Source: Glaciihabitans sp. dw_435
Lineage (GTDB): Bacteria > Actinomycetota > Actinomycetes > Actinomycetales > Microbacteriaceae
NCBI RefSeq assembly: GCF_018449675.1
Contig: NZ_JAAVUZ010000002.1
Coordinates: 186,001-250,000, forward strand
Reading direction: 5' to 3'
Length of the DNA: 64,000 nucleotides
Shown here: one piece after another, positions 18,141 through 26,613 of the stretch
How the letters are laid out: each line of letters begins with the position of its first letter
Position numbering within the stretch: the stretch's first letter is position 1
Translations under genes and position numbers: made by a program
The notes under the pieces: model-generated
Databases searched by the model: none
Told to the model about the DNA's origin: nothing
Seen by the model: the letters and a program-made list of their open reading frames with translations, nothing else

Positions 18141-19493
18141 TTAGGAGGCGCTGCCGGCAGGTTCGGATTCCTGAAGAACAGGCTCCGATTCCTCCAGCGT
18201 TGCCTTGACCGACAAGAGGCCGACATTGTTGGTGCCGTCCTCGACGTCGAATGCTGCGGCCTGCTCGATGCGCGTGAACGAGCCCATGGCCATGGTGCCA
18301 AGTGAAGCGTGAACGAAGTAGCGACCGGCGCCGAGGTGAAGCTGGGGCAGGTCGAAGGTGAAACGGCGGGTGCCGGTGAAGGGTTCGCTGACGAATCCGA
18401 GGCGGTCACTGTTCGTACCGAAGACGGACTGTCCGAGCGGCGTCTCGATGCCCATGCCAACGACCCACTCGTCGAGGGGCTGGTCGGCGCTCACTGAGAC
18501 CTCGAGACGCAGGGGGTCGCCGGCGTGAATGAGGTGTGCGTCGTCGTTGGTGGAGGGGTCGATCAGGCGAACTGAGTCGACTCTGGCAAAATGCTTCGGG
18601 TTTTCTGCATCCAGCCGCGCCGCCTCTGCCGCGGCTGCTTCTGCGGCTTTCTGAGCTTCGGTTTCCTCGGCCTTCTGCGCTTCCCGGGCCGCGCGGGCGG
18701 CCTCGGCCGCGCGCACTGCCTTGGCGGCGCGAGCCTCTTCTTCCTTCTCGCGATCCTGCTCGAAACCCTCGCGCAGGACGCGAAGAGCCTCGGCGGTGTC
18801 GCCATCGAACTGCACCTGTCCCGCGCGCAGAACGACGCCACGGTCGCAGATCTCACCGACAGTAGAGAGGGAGTGGCTGACGAGAACGATGGTGCGGCCC
18901 TCGGCCTGGAACGAGCGGATGCGGTCCATGCACTTGCGCTGGAACGGCTCATCACCGACGGCGAGAACCTCGTCGACAAGGAGGATTTCGGGGTCGACGT
19001 GCACCGCAACGGCGAAGGCCAGACGCACGTACATACCCGACGAGTAGAACTTCACCTGGGTGTCGATGAACGGCTCAATACCCGAGAAATCAACAATTGC
19101 TTCGAAGTGCTTGTCCGTCTGCTTCCGCGTCAGTCCAAGGATCGAGGCGTTCAGGTAGACGTTTTCGCGACCGGTCAGGTCGGGGTGGAATCCGGCGCCG
19201 AGTTCCAGCAACGCGGCCAGACGACCCCGGCGCTGAACCGTGCCAGAGGTCGGCTGGATGATTCCGCCGATCGCCTTGAGGAGGGTGCTCTTGCCGGAGC
19301 CGTTGGCTCCGATGAGACCGATGGTCGTGCCGGACTCAACATCGATGTTGACGTCGCGCAGTGCCCAGAAGTCTTGCTTGTGGTGGTTGGATCGACCGAA
19401 GTTGACCAGGCGTTCTTTTACTGACTTCTCTTTGCGAATGATGAAACGCTTGGAGACGTCCTGGACGCGGATGACTGTCGTTGACTCGCTCAC
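18141..19493 (-). CDS. wzt: ABC transporter ATPase for polysaccharide export, with C-terminal glycan-binding-type domain
   Basis: 450 residues. The ATPase domain has Walker A GANGSGKST (62-70), signature YSSGMYVRL (150-158) and Walker B ILLVDEVLAVGDE (170-182), the set typical of Wzt/TagH/RfbE. An Ala/Glu/Arg-rich helical linker (about 230-290) joins a beta-rich C-terminal domain (about 295-430) ending in RYFVHASLGT and MGSFTRIEQAAAF. Wzt C-terminal domains bind the chain end and gate export. The permease partner is the divergent gene at 19632. The start is GTG; the nearest GGAG is 15 bases upstream. The unusually long charged linker is the odd feature. Confidence 0.95.
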   Translation of the reverse strand: MSESTTVIRVQDVSKRFIIRKEKSVKERLVNFGRSNHHKQDFWALRDVNIDVESGTTIGLIGANGSGKSTLLKAIGGIIQPTSGTVQRRGRLAALLELGAGFHPDLTGRENVYLNASILGLTRKQTDKHFEAIVDFSGIEPFIDTQVKFYSSGMYVRLAFAVAVHVDPEILLVDEVLAVGDEPFQRKCMDRIRSFQAEGRTIVLVSHSLSTVGEICDRGVVLRAGQVQFDGDTAEALRVLREGFEQDREKEEEARAAKAVRAAEAARAAREAQKAEETEAQKAAEAAAAEAARLDAENPKHFARVDSVRLIDPSTNDDAHLIHAGDPLRLEVSVSADQPLDEWVVGMGIETPLGQSVFGTNSDRLGFVSEPFTGTRRFTFDLPQLHLGAGRYFVHASLGTMAMGSFTRIEQAAAFDVEDGTNNVGLLSVKATLEESEPVLQESEPAGSAS

Positions 19494-19631
19494 GAACTAA
19501 TCGGGTCTCCTGATACTGAGGAAAGGCCCAAGGTTTAGGGCTCGCATCATTCTAGATTAGTTAGGATCATTCGTTGGCCGTAGGCTGACTCCGTTGTCCA
19601 ATAACCCCAGAAGCGTGCAGGTGAATGCCGA

Positions 19632-20528
19632 ATGGCAATTTCCGATGAAGTTCTCACGACCGCAGGGCCTCCCCGTGGACTCATTGCCGGAACGAGTTTC
19701 AGCATCCGCGCCGTATGGGCCCACCGGGAACTGCTGAACCTCCTTGTTAAGCGCGAGCTCAAGTCCCGCTACAAGGACAGCAGCCTCGGTTTCGTATGGA
19801 GCCTGATCCGGCCGCTCACGCAGCTGCTGATCTACTTCATCGCCGTCGGTAAGTTCCTCGGTGCGAGCGACCGCATTCCCGACTATGCGATCTACATCTT
19901 TTCCGGGCTGACGATCTGGACCCTCTTCTCCGAGACGATTGGGACTACGACGTCCTCGATCGTGTCCAACGCTGGTCTTGTTAAGAAGGTCTACATACCC
20001 CGAGAACTCTTCCCTCTCGCGGCCATGGGATCGTCGATCTTCAACTTCCTGATCCAGCTCGGGATCTTGCTGATCGCGATCTTCGCGCTTGTGCCGGCAC
20101 CGTTCTTTGGGCCCGAGTGGTGGCTCATCCCGATGGCGATCATCAATATGCTCCTGATTTCGCTCGCCCTTGGGCTGATGCTCTCCGCGGCCAACGTCTT
20201 CCTGCGCGACATCAAGCACCTCATCGACGTCGCACTGCTCGTGTTGTTCTGGGGTTCACCGATCATCTACTCCTTCACGCAGGTTCACACCGCGCTGAAG
20301 GGAAATATCCTCGAGCAGATCTACCTGTGGAACCCGATGACGGTTGCCGTAATTTCGTTCCAGAAGGGCATGTGGCGAGCCGGCTCTGGCGATCCCAAGA
20401 TCGAGCAGTTCTGGCCCGCCAACCTGGAGCTTCGACTCCTCGTCTGCGCCGTGGTGAGTTTGCTGTTGGTCTGGGTCGCGCAGCGCATCTTCGCCCGCCT
20501 CGAAGGAAACTTCGCGCAGGAGCTGTAA
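19632..20528 (+). CDS. wzm: ABC-2 type polysaccharide exporter permease
   Basis: 298 residues with six predicted membrane helices. The N-terminal amphipathic segment LLVKRELKSRYKDSSLGFVW is the hallmark of Wzm/TagG permeases, followed by IRPLTQLLIYFIAVG and, later, VFLRDIKHLIDVALLVLFW and SPIIYSF. It forms the transmembrane pore for undecaprenyl-linked glycan with Wzt. It is transcribed away from wzt across 138 bases, an arrangement less common than a wzm-wzt operon. A strong hairpin follows its stop codon. Confidence 0.95.
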   Translation: MAISDEVLTTAGPPRGLIAGTSFSIRAVWAHRELLNLLVKRELKSRYKDSSLGFVWSLIRPLTQLLIYFIAVGKFLGASDRIPDYAIYIFSGLTIWTLFSETIGTTTSSIVSNAGLVKKVYIPRELFPLAAMGSSIFNFLIQLGILLIAIFALVPAPFFGPEWWLIPMAIINMLLISLALGLMLSAANVFLRDIKHLIDVALLVLFWGSPIIYSFTQVHTALKGNILEQIYLWNPMTVAVISFQKGMWRAGSGDPKIEQFWPANLELRLLVCAVVSLLLVWVAQRIFARLEGNFAQEL

Positions 20529-20545
20529 CGCACACCATCACACCT

Positions 20546-20590
20546 ACGCCCGTGCCCGCCCGATTCGTCCGGTCGGCACGGGCGTTTGTT
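20546..20590 (+). terminator. Intrinsic terminator after wzm
   Basis: ACGCCCGTGCC (20546-20556) pairs perfectly with GGCACGGGCGT (20575-20585), followed by a short T-rich run. It separates wzm from the downstream acyltransferase gene. Confidence 0.8.
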
Positions 20591-20714
20591 GTGTGCAGGG
20601 GAATACCTGAGCGATTTTCCCCGTTCAGACGCCGGAGTTACAATCGGATGCCTGCGGCTACTATTGCCTGTTGCGCGCGCCACCCCGGGCGCACTGATAT
20701 TCGGTCGGAGAGTC

Positions 20715-22757
20715 GTGACTACTGAGCCTGTGACGGCTCCAGCACGCGTACGCGAGCTGCGCCCAGACATCCAGGCCCTTCGCGCCCTGGCCTGCCTGTC
20801 CATCGTCATTTACCACCTGTGGCCCCTGCGCCTCACGGGCGGCTACGTCGGTGTCGACGTCTTCTTCGTCATCAGCGGTTTCCTCATCACCGCGCATCTG
20901 CTGCGCGAGGTGGCGACCACCAACTCCATCCGCCTCGGCTCCTTCTGGTCACGTCGCGCCCGGCGCCTGCTGCCCGCGTCCCTGTTGGTGCTCGCCGTCA
21001 CCGCCGTCGGCATTTTCGCCTTCGTTCCCATGGCGCACTGGACGCGGTTCTTCAGCGAGATCGCCGCGAGCGCGTTCTACGTGGAGAACTGGGCCCTGTA
21101 CGGCAGCTCAACGGATTACTGGTCCATCGGCGCGGCCGCCTCGCCGGTGCAGCACTACTGGTCGCTGTCGGTGGAGGAACAATTCTATATCGTCTGGCCT
21201 CTTCTGATCCTGCTTGCCTGGCGTTTCCGGGCGGGCCGCACGCGCATGCTGGCCATCGTCCTCACCGTTGTCAGCGTTCTCAGTTTCGCGTATTGCGTCT
21301 ATGAGACAGCGACCGCCCGCGAAGCTGCCTACTTCGTCACCCCCGCCCGGGTCTGGGAATTCGGCGCGGGCGCCCTGCTCTCCATCGCGGCATCGAAGGC
21401 CACGCGCATCGGGTCGGAACAGCTCCGCACCATCGTGGCGTGGCTGGGATGGGCGGCCCTCGCCGTCACTCTCGTCACGTTTAACGACACGACGTTCTTC
21501 CCGGGTTACACCGCGGTCCTCCCCGTTCTCGGAACCGCCGCCGTCATCTGGTCGGCAAACCCGCGAACGGCCTGGGCTCCCACCGCACTCAGTAGCTGGC
21601 GCCCCATCCAGTTCGCGGGAGATGTGTCGTACTCGATGTACCTGTGGCACTGGCCGCTCATCGTCATCATTCCCTTCATCACCCTGGCGCCCCTCACCAC
21701 CACCATCAAGGTCGCAATCCTCGTCGCCACGCCCATCCTCGGCTGGGCAACCAAGCGTTACGTCGAGGACCCTGCCCGGAAGGCGCCGCGCCTGGCCGGC
21801 CGCGGCCCTCGCCGCAGCCTCGTGCTCTCGGCGGTTGGGATGCTCGTGATCACGGCGATCGCCGGTACCGGCTTCACCGTCGCCGTCGCCCAGCCGTCGA
21901 TCGAGACTCAGCAGTCGCAGGGCGCGAAGGCCCTCGCTGCGTGCTTCGGTGCCCCCGCCATGGTCACACCCAGCTGCGACGGCATCGACGACACCGGCAC
22001 CCTGTACCCGGCACCGGGACAGGCCTTGACCGACGTACCTACCCGCATCCAGTGCGCGGGCAAGTTGGGCGAGACGACACCCATCTGCGAGCTCGGTTCC
22101 CGCGCGCCCGACGCCATGCGCATCGCGCTCGTCGGCAACTCGCACGCCGAGGTCATGCTTGAGGCGCTCGCGAGCACTCCGCTCAAGGAGAACAACTGGT
22201 CCGTCGACACCTTCATCGGTCGCGATGGCATCTCCCGCTGGTCCGACGCGACGAAGTTCCCCGAGGTGCAGCAGCACATCCTCGACGGGCCCGCCTACGA
22301 CGTGATTCTCGTCAGCTACGACCGCGGCAACAGCGTTCCCACCGGTGGCGTCGACTCTCGCCTCGCGGACATCCAAAAGGTGTGGAAGCCGGCCATCGAC
22401 CGCGGCTCGCTCGTCATCGCCGTTGCCGACAACCCCCGCGTGACCGATGAAGCGATCGAGTGCACGGTGCGCGCAACGACGCCGCAGGACGCGGCACCGT
22501 GTGGAGTCAGCCGTGACGTCGCATACCAGTGGAACGACCCGCTGGTCGATGCCGTCAAGACCACTCCGGGTTCGGCGCTGCTCGACCTCGGGAAGTTCTA
22601 CTGCACAGCAACCTGGTGCCCCACCGTTATCGGGAACGTCATCGTGTACCGCGACAACAATCACCTCACCGCGACCTATGCGAAGACGATCGCGCCGTAC
22701 CTCGTCTCGGAGATGAAGAAGATCATCGCCGCGCACCCGACCACTCCCGCGCCGTAA
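20715..22757 (+). CDS. Membrane O-acyltransferase (acyltransferase-3) with C-terminal SGNH domain, third copy
   Basis: 680 residues from the GTG at 20715, preceded by GGAG. An upstream ATG at 20586 is rejected because it would read through the terminator's right arm and add a non-homologous 43 residues. It is homologous throughout to the pair at 606-4854: YHLWPLRL, GVDVFFVISGFLI, RRARRLLPA. The SGNH domain has GNSH (near residue 473) instead of GDSH and DNNH near 645; the nucleophile Ser and the Asp/His pair remain, so it is probably active. It is more diverged than the tandem pair and sits beside the exporter. Confidence 0.92.
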   Translation: MTTEPVTAPARVRELRPDIQALRALACLSIVIYHLWPLRLTGGYVGVDVFFVISGFLITAHLLREVATTNSIRLGSFWSRRARRLLPASLLVLAVTAVGIFAFVPMAHWTRFFSEIAASAFYVENWALYGSSTDYWSIGAAASPVQHYWSLSVEEQFYIVWPLLILLAWRFRAGRTRMLAIVLTVVSVLSFAYCVYETATAREAAYFVTPARVWEFGAGALLSIAASKATRIGSEQLRTIVAWLGWAALAVTLVTFNDTTFFPGYTAVLPVLGTAAVIWSANPRTAWAPTALSSWRPIQFAGDVSYSMYLWHWPLIVIIPFITLAPLTTTIKVAILVATPILGWATKRYVEDPARKAPRLAGRGPRRSLVLSAVGMLVITAIAGTGFTVAVAQPSIETQQSQGAKALAACFGAPAMVTPSCDGIDDTGTLYPAPGQALTDVPTRIQCAGKLGETTPICELGSRAPDAMRIALVGNSHAEVMLEALASTPLKENNWSVDTFIGRDGISRWSDATKFPEVQQHILDGPAYDVILVSYDRGNSVPTGGVDSRLADIQKVWKPAIDRGSLVIAVADNPRVTDEAIECTVRATTPQDAAPCGVSRDVAYQWNDPLVDAVKTTPGSALLDLGKFYCTATWCPTVIGNVIVYRDNNHLTATYAKTIAPYLVSEMKKIIAAHPTTPAP

Positions 22758-22772
22758 ACATCACCTGGCACG

Positions 22773-22794
22773 CGCCGCCGTAGGGTCGGCGGTG
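22773..22794. terminator. Hairpin between convergent genes
   Basis: CGCCGCC (22773-22779) can pair with GGCGGTG (22788-22794) with one G-U pair and an eight-base loop, in the 44-base gap between two convergent stop codons. There is no T-run. Confidence 0.4.
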
Positions 22795-22801
22795 AGGAAC
22801 G

Positions 22802-25363
22802 TCAGAGCGTAGCGAAGACCCCGGGCACCGATTCATCCGCTGCGCACACGACCAACTTGGACCGATAGCTGACCCGCTCCGTGAAGACGTAGGCTCCGTC
22901 GATCTTGGCGAAGAACTCGATGTCGTAGACCCCGGGCTTCAGCGGCTCGCTGGGTACCGGCAGCTCGAGCGTGCCGTTGGCGGGGATCCCCGTCGGCATC
23001 GCGCGGTGCTCGACCGACACACCGTAGCTGATGGACTCGCCGAGGATGCGGTAGCAGAGCTGCACTTCGTCGTCGGAGGTTCCGACGCCCAAGCGCGCGA
23101 ACGTCAGAGACATCCGGAGTGGAGCGTTGTCCCCCGCGGTGATCACGTGTGGCACCCCCGACACGACGAGCTGAGTGTCACCGGCAGCAAATACCATGGC
23201 GCCATGCGCGAGTTCGAACTCCGTCAGCACGGGCCCGCTGGCCGCAAACAACTCGGCGCTGCGCACGTACGGAGCACGGTTCTGGAGGGCAACGGCGGCG
23301 CGGTGCTCCAGCGACGTCGGTCCCGTGGGCTGGTGGTTCGGGTCGTCGTCCAGTGGCTCGTAGAAGTTCTCGAACAGGTAGTCGACGGGGCTGACCTGGT
23401 GCTGCCAGTCGCTCGGCGACGACGGCCAGTGCAGCGTACGGAAGACGCGCTTGGTCAGCAGCGTCGGATACCGGGATGCCACGAAATTGAAGTACACACT
23501 CCACTCGTCGACACTCGCCTCCGGAGCCACCTCGGTGACCCAGGCGATGACCTCGGCAAACAGCGCCTTGTTGATCACCTGGGGCTGGTGGGATGAGTAT
23601 GCGAGCATCTCGAGCCCCGCCGCCAGCAACACCTGGTGGGTGACGTGCTGGCCGAAGTCGTACTCGGTCGCGCGGTGCGGCCACCGCGGGTTCTCGTAGA
23701 AGTAGTAGCCGCGATAGGTGCGGTCGGGTCCGATGAAGGTTTCGAGCGGGACATCCACCAGCGGCTGGTTGTCGTCGTCGAGCATGATGAACTCGGCGTC
23801 GAGCTCATCGAGGTGCACGAGCGACGACCGCAGCATCCAGTTCTTGCGCTGGTGGTCGGCGGCGCGGAAGGCCTCCATGTCGTCGCCGAGCATGCCCTCC
23901 TCGGCGATAAAGCGCACGGGGCGGCGTGACGGAATCGAGAGCACCTCCTCGCGGAGGCGGTCGGGCGCCACGATCACGTATTCGCGGGCCCAGGCGACCC
24001 GCTCGTCGAGCAGCGCGATGGTGCGCCGCAGCGACGAGATCACGTTGCTGATGAAAACCCACTGCAGCCCGGCGGGCTGCGGCAGGGCGCGGATAGCATC
24101 CGCGGCACCGAGGTTCGCGACGATCCGGTCGATGGTGCCGAAGACGGCGTCCCAGCTGGTGGCGACGAACCCCTCCCGGATCTGCGCACGGCGGCGATCG
24201 GCGAGCTGCGCGGATCCGAGGTAGGCCAGCGCCGTCTCGGCGACTTCCGTTGCTGTCGCGTAGTGCACGTAGTCGGCAAAGCCCTCGCCGACCTCGTAGA
24301 TCGAGCTGGTGCTCGAGGCGATAGTGATCAAGCCCCGCGACAGTGCCTCCGCGACGGGCAGGCCGAAGCCCTCCGAGTGCGACAGGTAGAGCGAGAGCGC
24401 GGCGCCCGCGTACAGCTCGTCGAGGAGTCCGTCCGAGGGCGTGTTGACCCAGTGGATGCGGCCGCCAAACAGGGGGTGCTCGCGCAACGCCTGCATCGTG
24501 GCATCCGAATTCCACCCCTCCTTGCCGGCGAAGACGAGGTGGACGTCGGGGCGCACGGCGTGGATGTCGTCCATGGCCGTCAGCGCGAGCCGGTGCAGCT
24601 TGCGCGGCTCGATCGTGCCGACGAACAGCAGGTAGTCGCTGTCGCGGAACGGCTCGGTGGCCACACGCTCGTCGGGGGTGGGAGGTTCGGGCGCGGCAAA
24701 GTCGGCGCCGAGGCGGGTGACCACCGTGGGGATGTGCCGCTCCCCCGCGAACTGCGGCAGGAACCGGAGGAAGTCGTTCTCCGCCGACCGCGAGTCGAGC
24801 AGCACCAGGTCGGCGTTCTCGTACACCGCGGCGATGAACGGCACCCAGTTGGCGAGCGTCTCCGGGTGCACAAGCTGCGCGTGGGTGAGCGGCACGAGGT
24901 CATAGACCGTCGAGATGATGGTGGCGCCGCCGGCCTTCAGCAGCGGGTACAGCCGCGGCCGCTTCAGCGGCGAGTTCCACGCCGAGTCGATGTCGTAGAA
25001 GATGTCGGCCGGACCGAAGCCCGTCAGTTCCTGGTGCCCCACGATCGCGGGCTCCTCGCCGTCGCCGACGAGGAAGGAGAGGGAAGCGGATGTCTCGAGC
25101 ACCAGGTATCGGTCGATCGCCGCGTCAAACCGGAGCACCCGTACGTCGTAGGGCGATTCGGCGGGCAGTCCCGCGGAGTCGGCGGCCGCGGAGTCGGACG
25201 CCGCAGCGCCGGAGGCGGCGGACTTCCCGGTCGCCGCGCGGATGGCCCGCGATGCGATCTCGCGCACCACCCGCTGGATTCCCGTGCGCCCGCGCGTGCG
25301 GTACAGGTCGGAAATGTCGATGTTGAGGGTGCGGCGCACGGCCACCCCGGTGGATGCGGGCAT
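22802..25363 (-). CDS. Three-domain glycosyltransferase: GT4, Stealth-like GT-A region, beta-sandwich C-terminus (second copy)
   Basis: 853 residues, same architecture as 11787-14255. The GT4 domain has TGIQRVVRE near the start, an Ala/Ser-rich insert (about 45-70) absent from the other copy, and donor motif EGFGLPVAE near 330. The Stealth-like region has an intact acidic motif LDDDNQPL (about 526-533), then SHQPQVINK (about 589) and DEWSVYFNFVASRYP. The C-terminal beta-rich domain ends in GVYDIEFFAKIDG. The acidic motif suggests a metal-dependent sugar or sugar-phosphate transferase; the other copy has lost it. It starts one base into the stop of the small basic protein gene (TGATG). Confidence 0.82.
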   Translation of the reverse strand: MPASTGVAVRRTLNIDISDLYRTRGRTGIQRVVREIASRAIRAATGKSAASGAAASDSAAADSAGLPAESPYDVRVLRFDAAIDRYLVLETSASLSFLVGDGEEPAIVGHQELTGFGPADIFYDIDSAWNSPLKRPRLYPLLKAGGATIISTVYDLVPLTHAQLVHPETLANWVPFIAAVYENADLVLLDSRSAENDFLRFLPQFAGERHIPTVVTRLGADFAAPEPPTPDERVATEPFRDSDYLLFVGTIEPRKLHRLALTAMDDIHAVRPDVHLVFAGKEGWNSDATMQALREHPLFGGRIHWVNTPSDGLLDELYAGAALSLYLSHSEGFGLPVAEALSRGLITIASSTSSIYEVGEGFADYVHYATATEVAETALAYLGSAQLADRRRAQIREGFVATSWDAVFGTIDRIVANLGAADAIRALPQPAGLQWVFISNVISSLRRTIALLDERVAWAREYVIVAPDRLREEVLSIPSRRPVRFIAEEGMLGDDMEAFRAADHQRKNWMLRSSLVHLDELDAEFIMLDDDNQPLVDVPLETFIGPDRTYRGYYFYENPRWPHRATEYDFGQHVTHQVLLAAGLEMLAYSSHQPQVINKALFAEVIAWVTEVAPEASVDEWSVYFNFVASRYPTLLTKRVFRTLHWPSSPSDWQHQVSPVDYLFENFYEPLDDDPNHQPTGPTSLEHRAAVALQNRAPYVRSAELFAASGPVLTEFELAHGAMVFAAGDTQLVVSGVPHVITAGDNAPLRMSLTFARLGVGTSDDEVQLCYRILGESISYGVSVEHRAMPTGIPANGTLELPVPSEPLKPGVYDIEFFAKIDGAYVFTERVSYRSKLVVCAADESVPGVFATL

Positions 25364-25596
25364 CAGCGGGCACGACCCCGGGAGATCACGCGGCGCAGAA
25401 CCGCGCTGCCCGTCGTGATGACGGTGCCCACACCCGGCACCCGTTGCGCACGGCGGTACACCCGCTTCGCGGCGAAGAAGACGTCATCGCGTGACAGCCC
25501 TGCCTCGCGGCGGTAGAGACGTTGCTTTCCTGCCCGCGCCCAGACACGTGTCGCTCGAAGTCGTTCGGCAACCGCGGGGTCCAGGCCCGGAATCAC
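25363..25596 (-). CDS. Small basic protein, paralogue of the one at 11210-11440
   Basis: 77 residues from a GTG, very Arg-rich. It shares LD, WA..GK..LYR, QR.P..G and the C-terminal arginine block with the 76-residue protein at 11210-11440 and has the same length before the WA motif. No known family recognised; no membrane helix or signal. It overlaps the upstream GT2 gene by four bases (GTGA) and the downstream three-domain glycosyltransferase by one base. Conservation of the pairing in two separate operons implies a functional link with that enzyme. Confidence 0.75.
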   Translation of the reverse strand: MIPGLDPAVAERLRATRVWARAGKQRLYRREAGLSRDDVFFAAKRVYRRAQRVPGVGTVITTGSAVLRRVISRGRAR

Positions 25597-26570
25597 CGGT
25601 CGAATCCCGTAAAGCTCGTGGGCTTGGTTGCCTGCGTGTACTGCATTTCCTTGAGGCGTTCGAGCGTCTCCTCCAGCAGCACGCGGTTGGTGCGCAGCAG
25701 GTCCGCCAGCACACCGAGCGTGAACGAGATCAGCGCTCCGGCAATGAGCACAACACCGAGGATGAGCGACTGGATGTGGTTGCCGGGGTCCGCCATCGTG
25801 ATGAGTATCGCGTACCGCACAAACGGGATGAGCCCGGCGACGAGGAACACCAGGCCGAGCCCCGCGAACAACACGAACGGCTTGAACATGATGTAGCTGC
25901 GCAGGATCGCCTGCGCCGACTTCGACACGTGCTGGCCGGTGGAGGAAAAGAGCCGTGACTCCCGCGTCTTCGGGTTGGTGTCGATTTCGACGCTGGCGAT
26001 CTTCAGGCGCTTGTTGCCCGCCTGGATGATCGTCTCCATGCAGTAGCTGAACTGCGTGACGACATTGAGCTGAATGAGCGACTTGCGCGAGTACGCGCGG
26101 AAACCGCTGGCCGCGTCCGGCAGGTCGGTGTTGGCCGCGAGGTTGACGACCTGGCTTCCGACCTTCTGCAGGAACTTCTTGCCCCGCGAGAAGTGGGCGA
26201 TCTTGTGGGTCTGGCGGTCACCGATAACGATGTCGGCTTCACCGTTGAGGATCGGCTGCACCAGGTCGGCGATGCGGTTCTGCGGGTACTGGTTGTCGCC
26301 ATCGGTGTTGACGACGATGTCGGCACCCTGGCTGAGCGCGTAGTGCACACCGTCGCGGAACGAACGGGCGAGGCCCATGTTGCGGGTGTGGTGCACGAAG
26401 TGGGTGACGCCGAACTCCCGGGCGACCTCGAGCGTGCGGTCCGTCGAACCGTCGTCGATGATGAGGATGACGATCTCATCCACCCCGGGAATCTGGGTGG
26501 GGATGCCCGCGAGCACATCGGGCAGCGTCTGCTCCTCGTTGAGGCAGGGGACCTGAACGAAAACCTTCAT
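25593..26570 (-). CDS. Family 2 glycosyltransferase with C-terminal membrane helices
   Basis: 325 residues from the ATG at 26570, which has GGAG five to six bases upstream. A longer frame is rejected as non-homologous and Arg-rich. It has KVFVQVPCLNEEQTLPD, IIDDGSTDRT and the catalytic NTDGDNQYP, all typical of dolichyl-phosphate-mannose-synthase-like GT2 enzymes. A basic stretch is followed by two hydrophobic helices near the C-terminus (about 230-295). It probably loads a sugar onto a polyprenyl phosphate at the membrane. Fourth gene of the six-gene operon. Confidence 0.9.
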   Translation of the reverse strand: MKVFVQVPCLNEEQTLPDVLAGIPTQIPGVDEIVILIIDDGSTDRTLEVAREFGVTHFVHHTRNMGLARSFRDGVHYALSQGADIVVNTDGDNQYPQNRIADLVQPILNGEADIVIGDRQTHKIAHFSRGKKFLQKVGSQVVNLAANTDLPDAASGFRAYSRKSLIQLNVVTQFSYCMETIIQAGNKRLKIASVEIDTNPKTRESRLFSSTGQHVSKSAQAILRSYIMFKPFVLFAGLGLVFLVAGLIPFVRYAILITMADPGNHIQSLILGVVLIAGALISFTLGVLADLLRTNRVLLEETLERLKEMQYTQATKPTSFTGFDR

Positions 26571-26613
26571 AACACTCCTGTCGAACGTGCACGAGGCACG
26601 ACGAGTAATAACC

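Noticed and set aside
18116-18460. N-terminal extension of the GT4 gene at 16967
   Set aside because: It overlaps wzt on the same strand, is Ser/Pro-rich, and the internal ATG at 18115 has GGAGG and the family start.
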